Assembly (NCBI RefSeq): GCF_037076355.1
Contig: NZ_AP026968.1
Span: forward strand, 884,501-948,500
Direction: 5' to 3'
Length of the DNA: 64,000 nucleotides
Source: Streptococcus parapneumoniae
GTDB lineage: Bacteria > Bacillota > Bacilli > Lactobacillales > Streptococcaceae
In this document: positions 37,780-45,297 of the stretch, piece after piece
Numbering within the stretch: the stretch's first letter is position 1
How the letters are laid out: every line of letters begins with the position of its first letter
Program-made: the position numbers and the translations under genes
The notes under the pieces: model-generated
What the model was told of the DNA's origin: nothing
What the model saw: only the letters and a program-made list of their open reading frames with translations
Databases searched by the model: none

Positions 37780-38037
37780 TGGTGTGGATTTTTCGGGCTA
37801 AGGTATGTGACAAAAAGAATTGATTGTTATGAAATAGAGAGCCTAAAAAATGGGGAAAATCGTTATTGTTCCCCTGAATTTGATATGTTGTAAAAGATTA
37901 TTTCTGGTCTGTTAAATATATCAATAACAAAATTTAAACATGATAGTCTAATATCTAATCCATTTAAAGTGAATACGTTTATCAATCGTTTGAGTAAGAA
38001 AATCTCAAAAGAAGAAGGGATAGGTTTTCAAAAATAA
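37780..38037 (+). pseudogene. Decayed small protein gene, possibly an HTH-type regulator
   Basis: One frame reads GLRYVTKRIDCYEIESLKNG, then NRYCSPEFDML, a TAA at 37891, then IISGLLNISITKFK ... KISKEEGIGFQK and TAA at 38035. The spacing of RxxxYExESLKNG and PxFxxLxxIxxxL is like an Xre-type DNA-binding domain, but the N-terminal part is unclear and frames change near 37780. I cannot name the family with certainty. Confidence 0.45.
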
Positions 38038-38086
38038 TATATCTAGTCATTGCTTATATATAATTTGTATCTTTTGGTTTGTTAAT

Positions 38087-38115
38087 TTGTATTTAAAATT
38101 TAATCGTGTTACAAT
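38087..38115 (+). promoter_or_regulatory. Promoter of the PlcR/TprA-like regulator
   Basis: TTGTAT, 17-nt spacer, TACAAT with TG upstream (TGTTACAAT). Confidence 0.65.
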
Positions 38116-38151
38116 TGAAATTGAAATCAAATAGAAAAGGAAAATGCAAAC

Positions 38152-39018
38152 GTGGGCACACTTTTAGCAACAAGATTAAAAAATAGACGAAAAGAATTAA
38201 AAATGTCTCAGCGAGAATTGGCTGAGGGGATATGCAAACAGGGACAGATTAGTCGATTAGAGAATGGAGAATTTACTCCAGGAGCAGACTTTTTATATGC
38301 TCTGTCTAAGAAGTTAAAAGTTAGTATGGATTATTTTTTTAATGAGCAAATTGAAGAGGAGATTGACGAGCTATCAGAGTTTAAGAAGTTAGCTCAGACA
38401 TTTATCACAAATCGAAATTATGAGTCTTTGAAATATATATATGAATTAGAGAGTGTAAAGGTACATCGCTTGTCTCTAGTAGATAAGTTTTATATGGAGT
38501 GGATAAAATCTCTTATAGATTTTTATCTCTATGGGCAAAAAGAGGAGGGTGTGGCAAGATTGGAGAAGGTACTGTCTCAGTTAAATGTAACTGACCTGAT
38601 CTACCTTCAAGTTTCAAATACTCTATTTAATTTTTATTATGATATTGAAGATTTAGAGAGTTTTAATGAAATTCGAGAAAAGTTAGAGTATCAAGTAAAT
38701 CAACTCAAGTTAAACACAATCGAAGAATTAAACCTTTCTATTAAATTTAATTATAATGTTTGTCGCTATCTATGGTTGCAGAATAATACTGAAGAGGCTA
38801 TTACTAAAATCACAGATACGATAAAGCAATGTAAGACGTATAGAACAACATATTTTTTGGCTGATTTGTATGTATTGATGGGAAATGTCAGTAAGAATTT
38901 TTCTTCTAAAGTTGCAGTAAAAGAGTACTTTGAAACAGCTTATTTCCTGTATAAGCTTGAGGGCAATATGTCAATGGCTCTTAAAATCGAGCATTATATT
39001 GCAGATATAACAGAATAG
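38152..39018 (+). CDS. PlcR/TprA-like HTH-TPR (RRNPP-type) transcriptional regulator
   Basis: 288 residues. Xre-type HTH at residues 5-65 (LKNRRKELKMSQRELAEGIC, then GQISRLENGEFTPG), followed by about 220 residues of helical TPR-like repeats. This is the layout of PlcR, NprR and pneumococcal TprA, which sense small secreted peptides. The GTG start has AAAAGGA upstream. No adjacent gene for a Phr-like signal peptide is evident on either strand, so the ligand is unknown. It has its own promoter and terminator. The nearest plausible target is the CYTH gene promoter at 39112. Confidence 0.82.
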   Translation: MGTLLATRLKNRRKELKMSQRELAEGICKQGQISRLENGEFTPGADFLYALSKKLKVSMDYFFNEQIEEEIDELSEFKKLAQTFITNRNYESLKYIYELESVKVHRLSLVDKFYMEWIKSLIDFYLYGQKEEGVARLEKVLSQLNVTDLIYLQVSNTLFNFYYDIEDLESFNEIREKLEYQVNQLKLNTIEELNLSIKFNYNVCRYLWLQNNTEEAITKITDTIKQCKTYRTTYFLADLYVLMGNVSKNFSSKVAVKEYFETAYFLYKLEGNMSMALKIEHYIADITE

Positions 39019-39022
39019 TAAA

Positions 39023-39051
39023 GACGATGTTCAATTAAGCATCGTTTTTTT
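39023..39051 (+). terminator. Terminator of the HTH-TPR regulator
   Basis: ACGATG-ttcaattaag-CATCGT followed by TTTTTTT. Confidence 0.8.
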
Positions 39052-39111
39052 AATCCAGAAAGATACAAAAATGTATTTAATAAAAATAAATAAAAAATAT
39101 TATTAAAATTC

Positions 39112-39140
39112 TTGACATTATTATATTGAAGTGCTAAAAT
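39112..39140 (+). promoter_or_regulatory. Strong promoter upstream of the CYTH gene
   Basis: TTGACA, 17-nt spacer, TAAAAT with TGC upstream. This is the only full-consensus -35 on the plus strand of the accessory patch. Confidence 0.85.
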
Positions 39141-39146
39141 GAGTAC

Positions 39147-39251
39147 AAGAAAATATTAGGCTTTTTGTCCATAAAACATCTACAGAAACTTACTATAGAC
39201 TGAGTGAATGTAAAGAGACTTCAGCCTTTGAAGAATTGAGAGGTAAAATTA
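39147..39251 (+). promoter_or_regulatory. Unassigned ~105-nt leader of the CYTH gene
   Basis: Between promoter and CYTH start. A closing stem AGGCT (39157-39161) with AGCCT (39225-39229) would enclose about 63 nt; no terminator follows and no leader peptide with a ribosome binding site is seen. I do not recognise it as a known riboswitch. Confidence 0.35.
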
Positions 39252-39809
39252 ATGAATGAATTAGAAGTTAGATTTGAACTCAACGATGAGAAAGATTATA
39301 ATAATGCTATTTCATATTTAGAAAAATCTTATAAATTTAAGAATGAAAATAAGCAAGTTGATGAATATTTTAAAACAAAAGGAAGAGAATTTGAAAATGA
39401 TGAGGTAGGTAGCTTTATCTACAGAATTCGTCAAGAAGATGATAATAGAGCAAGTATTTTCACAAGAAAAGATACGATAAAACAAGGAATGTGGAGTGAA
39501 AGTGAAATAGAGTTAGAATCTGAAAAATTAGAATTTGTAAGAAATATCTTGCAAGATGGATTTTCAAATATTTTCACAATAAGTAAACATAGAAAGACTT
39601 ATCATGATGAATTAGAAAATAAAACGATTAATCTAGATAAGATTGATGGTCTTGGGTTTTATCTTGAGATAGAGATTTTAGGAGATTTTTCAAAAGAAGA
39701 TTATAATAATTTCTATGAGAAAATGTGCGGAGAGTTCTCGTTTTTAAATTCAAAAATAGAAACAAAGGGCTATGTCCAATTAATGAGAGAAAAAAATGGA
39801 CGTAATTAA
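39252..39809 (+). CDS. CYTH domain protein (class IV adenylyl cyclase/thiamine triphosphatase-like)
   Basis: 185 residues. It has the family's N-terminal ExExR pattern (NELEVRFEL), internal IYRIRQED, ISKHRKTY (Lys/Arg phosphate contacts) and late FYLEIEILG acidic pair, which build the triphosphate tunnel. CYTH enzymes act on triphosphates or nucleotides with divalent metals; the substrate here is unknown, and cAMP synthesis should not be assumed. GAGAGGT precedes the ATG. It is followed at once by a truncated MFS gene, suggesting a deletion at its 3' side. Confidence 0.75.
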   Translation: MNELEVRFELNDEKDYNNAISYLEKSYKFKNENKQVDEYFKTKGREFENDEVGSFIYRIRQEDDNRASIFTRKDTIKQGMWSESEIELESEKLEFVRNILQDGFSNIFTISKHRKTYHDELENKTINLDKIDGLGFYLEIEILGDFSKEDYNNFYEKMCGEFSFLNSKIETKGYVQLMREKNGRN

Positions 39810-40291
39810 AATTATCAAATAGTCTTGTTGGGATTGTTTACTCCATTGCTGGATTTGGTAGTTTGATAGCAGTAACCCTTCTTTCTACTTTTTTGAATAA
39901 GAAGGATACCTTTATCTTAATGAATATATCAATGGCAACTATCCCACTTGTCATTATGGCAAGCGGAATAGTAGAAAATTGGATTTTTTTTGGAATTTGT
40001 TACTCAATTTTGAGTGGACTAATTACAATAGCTTCTGTCTCAATTACAACAATACAGCAACAAGAAAGTACTGAGTATAATATTGGTAAAATACTTTCTA
40101 GTTCTTTTGTAATAGCTACCATTTTTGCTCCTTTTGGAGGGATACTGGCTGCTTATTTTAATTGGCTTTTAAACCCGAGATTAAGTCTAGTTATTTTGGG
40201 ATTACTAAGTAGTTTATTGGTTATTCTTATAAAGAGTTATGAAAAAAAGCTAACTAAGAAAAGAACTGCAATATTTATAAAGGAAGATTAG
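39806..40291 (+). pseudogene. MFS transporter, C-terminal remnant
   Basis: Open frame LKLSNSLVGIVYSIAGFGSL, then five hydrophobic helices (TFILMNISMATIPLVIMASG, FGICYSILSGLITIASVSIT, ILSSSFVIATIFAPFGGILA) and a basic tail KSYEKKLTKKRT. This matches the last five or six helices of a 12-TM major facilitator. The N-terminal half and start are absent; only a TTG at 39863 is available. Not expected to work. Confidence 0.7.
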
Positions 40292-40344
40292 TGGATTAAT
40301 TATCATTAGAAAAAATAATATTAATTCGTAGTAAAATAAAAAAT

Positions 40345-40385
40345 TGAAAAAGGTTTTACATAATGTACTACCTTTTTCAGATTTA
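40345..40385. terminator. Hairpin after the MFS remnant
   Basis: TGAAAAAGG ... CCTTTTTCA, 9-bp perfect stem. The T-run lies within the stem, so termination in either direction is possible. Confidence 0.55.
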
Positions 40386-40435
40386 ATAATTATTAAGGGG
40401 ATAGAACTAGAAACCAAAAATACTGAATTTTAAAC

Positions 40436-40482
40436 TGCACACCAAAAGTAAGATTTTTTCTGTCTAACTTTTGGGGTCAGTA
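40436..40482. repeat. Possible IS3-family terminal sequence or hairpin
   Basis: CCAAAAGTAAGA ... TCTAACTTTTGG. Its minus-strand form TGACCCCAAAAGTTAGAC resembles terminal inverted repeats of IS3-family elements. No transposase is beside it. It also sits where the Cof-gene transcript should end. Confidence 0.4.
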
Positions 40483-40527
40483 CAGTATCTCTGACTTCTG
40501 GAGTGCTTTTTCTATATTCAAATTATT

Positions 40528-41334
40528 TTACAGTACCCATGTACGGATGGCATGGGCAACGCCAGATTCGTCATTTGTTTTGGTGATGTATTTGGCGATT
40601 TTTTTGATTTCTGGATTTCCGTTTTCCATGACTACAGGGTTGCCAACGACTTCCAGCATGGCACGGTCATTTTCTTCGTCACCGATAGCCATGGTTTCAT
40701 CCGTGGTCAATCCTAGTTTTTCAGCTAGGTGAGTGATGGCTGAACCTTTGTCCACATTCTTTTTAAGGAGTTCGAGGTAGAAAGGAGCAGATTTGTTGAT
40801 GGAGTAGCGTTCGTAAAATTCGGCTGGGATTTTTTCAATGGCAGCATCGAGAATCTCAGGTTCATCGATGAACATACATTTGACAATTTCTTTGTCAGCC
40901 ATTTCTTCAGGAGTGCGGTAGAAAATAGGCATGCTGACGAGGGTTGATTCGTGCACAGTGTATTTTCCGATATTGCGATTGGCAGTATAGATACCGTCCT
41001 TGGTAATGGCGTGCATGTGGACACCGAGCTTACGACTGAGGAATTCCATATCCAGATAATCCTCATAAGTCAAGGATTCGCTGATAATCTCATGTCCTGT
41101 AGCAGTTTCTTGGACAAGGGCACCGTTGAAGGTCACCACATAGTCACCCTCGTCTCTCAACTGCAAGTCGTCCAGAAGTTTGGCAACACCTGCGATAGGG
41201 CGGCCAGTTGCAATGACGACTTTGACACCAGCTTCTTTGGCATCTTGGATGGCAGAAAAGACTTCAGGAGTAATCTCCTTTTGGCTATTGACTAGGGTTC
41301 CGTCGATATCGACGGCGATTAGTTTAATACTCAT
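40528..41334 (-). CDS. Cof-type HAD superfamily phosphatase
   Basis: 268 residues. HAD motif I is DIDGTLVNS at residues 9-17, motif II is VIATGRP, the type IIB cap is in the middle and motif IV is GDEENDRAML. It dephosphorylates small phosphorylated metabolites; the substrate is not assigned. It starts 12 nt after the HD gene stop, with GAGGA, so the two form an operon. Confidence 0.93.
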   Translation of the reverse strand: MSIKLIAVDIDGTLVNSQKEITPEVFSAIQDAKEAGVKVVIATGRPIAGVAKLLDDLQLRDEGDYVVTFNGALVQETATGHEIISESLTYEDYLDMEFLSRKLGVHMHAITKDGIYTANRNIGKYTVHESTLVSMPIFYRTPEEMADKEIVKCMFIDEPEILDAAIEKIPAEFYERYSINKSAPFYLELLKKNVDKGSAITHLAEKLGLTTDETMAIGDEENDRAMLEVVGNPVVMENGNPEIKKIAKYITKTNDESGVAHAIRTWVL

Positions 41335-41346
41335 AAATTTCCTCTT

Positions 41347-42651
41347 CTAGTTTTTATTTGGGGTAAAATGATCGTTCTCAATCAAGTGTAAAAATTGCTG
41401 GGTGATACTTGCGAAGATGCTGTTTTGGTCCAACATTTCCTTTGGAAAATAGAAACGATTATCTCCGTGGCGACTGCCAGCAAGGGATTGGACGATAGGA
41501 GACAGGCTAGAGAGTTCGGCTAGTTCTCCATTTTTTTGTAAAATCTCAATCTGTGTTCGCGGATTTTCAGATTCGGGACGATAGATATCATAAGGGAGGT
41601 CAAAGTTCTTATGAATGGCAGTATAGTAGTCGGGATCAAAGCCAATGTCCTCAACTAATTTTCTCATGCTAGCGAGTTGGTCTTGGTCTTCTTGTGAAAA
41701 GGTAATGGATTTAAAGACCTTACGGTTGACAAAGCGTTGCGACAGGTCTGCGAGAATCTTGTCAGAACTGGTCATCCAGAGTTGGAAGTAGGTATTCATC
41801 ACACCATCATCCAGAGCCAGATAGTCAGTCAAAGTCACATTTTTTTCAAAGAAAGGCAGGAGGTGTGGAGAAGTTCGTGCAAAGAAGTCTTTGTCCTTAT
41901 GGTAGAGTTCCTTGGCGCGCTTGAGAAGATTCTGTAGGAGAACTTCCATGGCGCGTGTTGCGGGGTGGAAATAAACCTGCATGTACATCTGATAACGACT
42001 GAGGACGTAGTCTTCGATAGCATGCATGCCATTGCGCTGAAAGGCGATACCATTTGCGACAGGACGAATGACTCGGAGGATTCGAGTCAGGTCAAATTCC
42101 CCATAGGATGCTCCTGTAAAATAGGAGTCGCGCAAGAGATAGTCCATGCGGTCCGCATCAATCTGACTGGAAATGAGTTGCACGACCTGCTTGTTAGGAT
42201 AGGTGTGGTCAATGACACTGGCAACCTTTTCTGGGAAATCGGGCGCTACTTGTAGCAGAACTTGGTGAATCTCCGTTTCAGGACTTTGGATAATCTCCTG
42301 AGTAATGGCTTCATGGTCTGTATCAAAGAGATGTTCAAAAGTATGGGAGTAGGCACCATGCCCAAGGTCGTGTAAAAGAGCAGCGGTCATGGTCAAGAGG
42401 GACTCGGCAGGATTCCATTCCTCAGGATATTTTTCTTCAAAAATCTCCGTGATGCGTCGTGCAATCTCATAGACTCCTAGACAGTGGGAGAAGCGGCTGT
42501 GTTCTCCACCGTGGAAGGTATAACTGGAAGTTCCCAGTTGTTTGATACGACGCAAACGCTGAAATTCTTTTGTATTAATCAAGTCATAGATGATTTGATT
42601 ATTGACATGGATGTAGTTGTGAACTGGGTCACGGAATACTTTTTCGTTCAT
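41347..42651 (-). CDS. HD-domain dNTP triphosphohydrolase-like protein
   Basis: 434 residues. HD metal motif set: RFSHCLGVYEIARR (first His), LLHDLGHGAYSHTFEH (HD), and DADRMDYLLRDS (last Asp). It closely follows Bacillus YwfO/enterococcal EF1143-type proteins, which hydrolyse dNTPs. The ATG lies only 6 nt after a TATAAT box, with no ribosome binding site, so the mRNA may be leaderless. Cof-type phosphatase gene downstream in the same operon. Confidence 0.9.
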   Translation of the reverse strand: MNEKVFRDPVHNYIHVNNQIIYDLINTKEFQRLRRIKQLGTSSYTFHGGEHSRFSHCLGVYEIARRITEIFEEKYPEEWNPAESLLTMTAALLHDLGHGAYSHTFEHLFDTDHEAITQEIIQSPETEIHQVLLQVAPDFPEKVASVIDHTYPNKQVVQLISSQIDADRMDYLLRDSYFTGASYGEFDLTRILRVIRPVANGIAFQRNGMHAIEDYVLSRYQMYMQVYFHPATRAMEVLLQNLLKRAKELYHKDKDFFARTSPHLLPFFEKNVTLTDYLALDDGVMNTYFQLWMTSSDKILADLSQRFVNRKVFKSITFSQEDQDQLASMRKLVEDIGFDPDYYTAIHKNFDLPYDIYRPESENPRTQIEILQKNGELAELSSLSPIVQSLAGSRHGDNRFYFPKEMLDQNSIFASITQQFLHLIENDHFTPNKN

Positions 42652-42657
42652 ATGACC

Positions 42658-42690
42658 ATTATAGCAAAATCCTGCTCTTTTTGGTAAAAT
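42658..42690. promoter_or_regulatory. Overlapping divergent promoters (HD gene and DUF1934 gene)
   Basis: Minus strand: TGCTATAAT with TATAAT at 42663-42658, predicted start at the HD ATG itself. Plus strand: TGGTAAAAT with TAAAAT at 42685-42690. The plus-strand -35 position falls on the minus-strand -10, so the two should compete. Confidence 0.7.
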
Positions 42691-42722
42691 AGTAGGACAA
42701 GAGACAAGAAAGAGGACTTGAT

Positions 42723-43100
42723 GTGAAGATTCGGATGCGAAATACGATTCAGTTTGATGAGCAGTTGGAAGTGATTGACCAGCTTTATGACGTGGAAGTG
42801 CATGAAAAAGGAGATTATAGCTATTTGCTTTTCTATAATGAGGAAAAGGAAAAAGTAGTGATTAAATTTCATGGTCAAGAACTGGTGATGACCCGTTTTT
42901 CCAATCCTAAGACTATTATGCGCTTTTTAAAGGATAGTGATAGTTTAGCCTATATTCCCACACCTATGGGCATGCAGGAGTTTATCATCCAAACTACCCA
43001 TTATCAAGTTGATGGGCAAAAGATTGAACTAGATTATCAACTGCAAAATCAAGAGGGACATCCCTTTGCCAGCTATCAATTGGAAATTACTTGGGGCTAG
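42723..43100 (+). CDS. DUF1934 (YwiB-like) calycin-fold protein
   Basis: 125 residues, mostly beta: MKIRMRNTIQFDEQLEVIDQ ... YIPTPMGMQEFIIQTTHYQ ... YQLEITWG. DUF1934 proteins are small beta-barrels of unknown function. GTG start with AGAGGA upstream; an ATG two nt earlier is followed at once by a stop. Single gene divergent from the HD-domain gene. Confidence 0.85.
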   Translation: MKIRMRNTIQFDEQLEVIDQLYDVEVHEKGDYSYLLFYNEEKEKVVIKFHGQELVMTRFSNPKTIMRFLKDSDSLAYIPTPMGMQEFIIQTTHYQVDGQKIELDYQLQNQEGHPFASYQLEITWG

Positions 43101-43174
43101 GCTCATGTCTTTTTCAAATTTAGCTAGCTATCTTCTTGGATTGGCTCCCTAGTGTGGTAGATTAGGCTATTTTT

Positions 43175-43183
43175 TGGTATAAT
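43175..43183 (+). promoter_or_regulatory. ylxM-ffh promoter, extended -10
   Basis: TGGTATAAT; the predicted start lies at or within 2 nt of the ylxM ATG at 43191. Confidence 0.7.
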
Positions 43184-43190
43184 AAAAGTT

Positions 43191-43523
43191 ATGGAAATTG
43201 AAAAAACCAATCGAATGAATGCGCTCTTTGAATTTTATGCGGCGCTTTTGACAGATAAGCAAATGAATTATATCGAGCTCTACTACGCTGATGATTACAG
43301 CCTTGCTGAGATTGCCGAGGAGTTTGGTGTCAGTCGTCAGGCTGTCTATGATAATATCAAGCGGACAGAAAAGATTCTGGAAGATTATGAGATGAAATTG
43401 CACATGTACTCGGACTACATTGTCCGCAGTCAGATTTTTGATCAGATTTTGGAGCGCTATCCCAAGGATGGCTTTCTGCAGGAGCAGATAGAAATTTTAA
43501 CAAGCATTGATAATAGAGAATAA
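43191..43523 (+). CDS. ylxM: YlxM, putative SRP operon regulator
   Basis: 110 residues with a sigma-factor-like HTH ([20 protein letters not shown]) near residues 35-55. YlxM accompanies Ffh in Firmicutes and binds SRP RNA/FtsY-Ffh in some streptococci. No Shine-Dalgarno is visible before the ATG and the -10 box ends 7 nt upstream, so translation may begin on a leaderless mRNA. ffh starts 11 nt after its stop. Confidence 0.92.
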   Translation: MEIEKTNRMNALFEFYAALLTDKQMNYIELYYADDYSLAEIAEEFGVSRQAVYDNIKRTEKILEDYEMKLHMYSDYIVRSQIFDQILERYPKDGFLQEQIEILTSIDNRE

Positions 43524-43534
43524 GAGGAAGAAAA

Positions 43535-45106
43535 ATGGCATTTGAAAGTTTAACAGAACGTTTGCAGAACGTCTTTAAAAATTTACGTAAAAAAGGAAAA
43601 ATCTCTGAATCTGATGTCCAAGAGGCAACCAAAGAAATTCGCTTGGCCTTGCTTGAGGCCGACGTTGCCTTACCTGTTGTAAAGGACTTTATCAAGAAAG
43701 TTCGTGAGCGTGCAGTCGGCCATGAGGTCATTGATACACTTAATCCTGCGCAACAAATTATTAAAATCGTTGATGAGGAACTGACAACCGTTTTAGGTTC
43801 TGATACGGCAGAAATTATCAAGTCACCTAAGATTCCTACAATCATTATGATGGTCGGTTTGCAGGGGGCTGGTAAAACAACCTTTGCTGGTAAATTGGCC
43901 AACAAACTCAAGAAAGAAGAAAATGCTCGTCCTTTGATGATTGCGGCGGATATTTATCGTCCTGCGGCTATTGACCAGTTGAAAACTCTGGGTCAACAGA
44001 TTGATGTGCCTGTCTTCGCACTTGGAACAGAAGTACCAGCTGTTGAGATTGTACGTCAAGGTTTGGAACAAGCCCAAGCTAATCATAATGACTATGTCTT
44101 GATTGATACGGCAGGTCGTTTGCAGATTGATGAGCTTCTGATGAATGAGCTTCGTGACGTGAAAGCATTGGCTCAACCAAACGAAATTCTGCTTGTCGTT
44201 GATGCCATGATTGGTCAAGAAGCGGCCAATGTTGCGCGTGAGTTTAATGCTCAGTTGGAAGTGACTGGGGTTATACTTACTAAGATTGATGGTGATACTC
44301 GTGGTGGTGCGGCTCTATCTGTTCGTCACATTACAGGAAAACCAATCAAGTTCACTGGTACAGGTGAAAAGATTACGGACATTGAAACCTTCCACCCAGA
44401 CCGTATGTCTAGCCGTATCCTTGGCATGGGGGATATGCTCACTCTGATTGAGAAAGCTTCTCAGGAATACGATGAGCAAAAAGCCCTTGAAATGGCTGAG
44501 AAGATGCGCGAAAACACCTTTGATTTTAATGATTTCATCGATCAATTGGATCAGGTACAAAACATGGGGCCAATGGAAGACTTGCTCAAGATGATTCCAG
44601 GCATGGCTAACAATCCAGCCCTTCAAAACATGAAGGTGGATGAGCGTCAGATTGCGCGCAAACGTGCTATTGTGTCTTCCATGACACCTGAAGAACGTGA
44701 AAATCCAGATTTGTTAAATCCGAGCCGTCGACGTCGTATTGCTGCTGGTTCTGGAAATACATTCGTCGAAGTCAATAAATTCATCAAGGACTTTAACCAG
44801 GCTAAACAACTCATGCAGGGTGTTATGTCTGGCGACATGAATAAGATGATGAAGCAAATGGGAATCAATCCAAACAACCTTCCTAAAAATATGCCAAATA
44901 TGGGAGGAATGGATATGTCTGCCCTTGAAGGAATGATGGGACAAGGCGGTATGCCTGACCTGTCAGCTCTTGGAGGAGCAGGAATGCCAGATATGAGTCA
45001 GATGTTTGGTGGCGGACTAAAAGGTAAAATCGGTGAATTTGCCATGAAACAGTCTATGAAACGCATGGCTAACAAAATGAAAAAAGCGAAGAAGAAACGT
45101 AAGTAA
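43535..45106 (+). CDS. ffh: Signal recognition particle protein Ffh
   Basis: 523 residues: N domain, GTPase G domain (G1 GLQGAGKTT, DTAGRL, TKIDGD), and a methionine-rich M domain from about 300 with the RNA-binding GSGN segment. The last 60 residues are very Met/Gly-rich. It guides ribosomes making membrane proteins to FtsY/SecYEG. GAGGAAG precedes the ATG. Hairpin terminator downstream. Confidence 0.98.
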   Translation: MAFESLTERLQNVFKNLRKKGKISESDVQEATKEIRLALLEADVALPVVKDFIKKVRERAVGHEVIDTLNPAQQIIKIVDEELTTVLGSDTAEIIKSPKIPTIIMMVGLQGAGKTTFAGKLANKLKKEENARPLMIAADIYRPAAIDQLKTLGQQIDVPVFALGTEVPAVEIVRQGLEQAQANHNDYVLIDTAGRLQIDELLMNELRDVKALAQPNEILLVVDAMIGQEAANVAREFNAQLEVTGVILTKIDGDTRGGAALSVRHITGKPIKFTGTGEKITDIETFHPDRMSSRILGMGDMLTLIEKASQEYDEQKALEMAEKMRENTFDFNDFIDQLDQVQNMGPMEDLLKMIPGMANNPALQNMKVDERQIARKRAIVSSMTPEERENPDLLNPSRRRRIAAGSGNTFVEVNKFIKDFNQAKQLMQGVMSGDMNKMMKQMGINPNNLPKNMPNMGGMDMSALEGMMGQGGMPDLSALGGAGMPDMSQMFGGGLKGKIGEFAMKQSMKRMANKMKKAKKKRK

Positions 45107-45165
45107 GACAAGGGATTGATGCAAATCTCATTTGATGAGAACATGAAGTAAAAATTATCTATGAT

Positions 45166-45216
45166 AAAACGTATAGTATCAAGGTTTTAGAATACCTGAT
45201 ATTATACGTTTTTTGA
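45166..45216. terminator. ffh terminator; related to the hairpin at 58808
   Basis: AAAACGTATAGTATCAAGG ... CCTGATATTATACGTTTT then TTGATTTT; one wobble pair and one bulge. Confidence 0.8.
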
Positions 45217-45254
45217 TTTTAACAATTTACAGATATTTGTATTATAGTGTACGA

Positions 45255-45285
45255 AAAAATCCACTCAGTTGTCTGAGCGGATTTG
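45255..45285 (-). terminator. pyrP terminator
   Basis: On the minus strand AATCCGCTCAG-aca-ACTGAGTGGATT followed by TTTTCG; one wobble pair. Confidence 0.85.
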
Positions 45286-45297
45286 GTGTTTAGACAT

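Noticed and set aside
39071-39106. 10-codon ORF (MYLIKINKKYY) downstream of the HTH-TPR regulator as a signal peptide gene
   Set aside because: AT-rich with no secretion signal, no good ribosome binding site, and located after the regulator's terminator.
39139-39159. Leader peptide MSTRKY before the CYTH gene
   Set aside because: Its ATG overlaps the -10 box, so it would not be in the transcript.
40436-40482. Right attachment site matching the tRNA-Arg 3' end
   Set aside because: I compared the tRNA 3' sequence with this region by eye and saw no copy; the sequence resembles an IS3-type end or hairpin instead.
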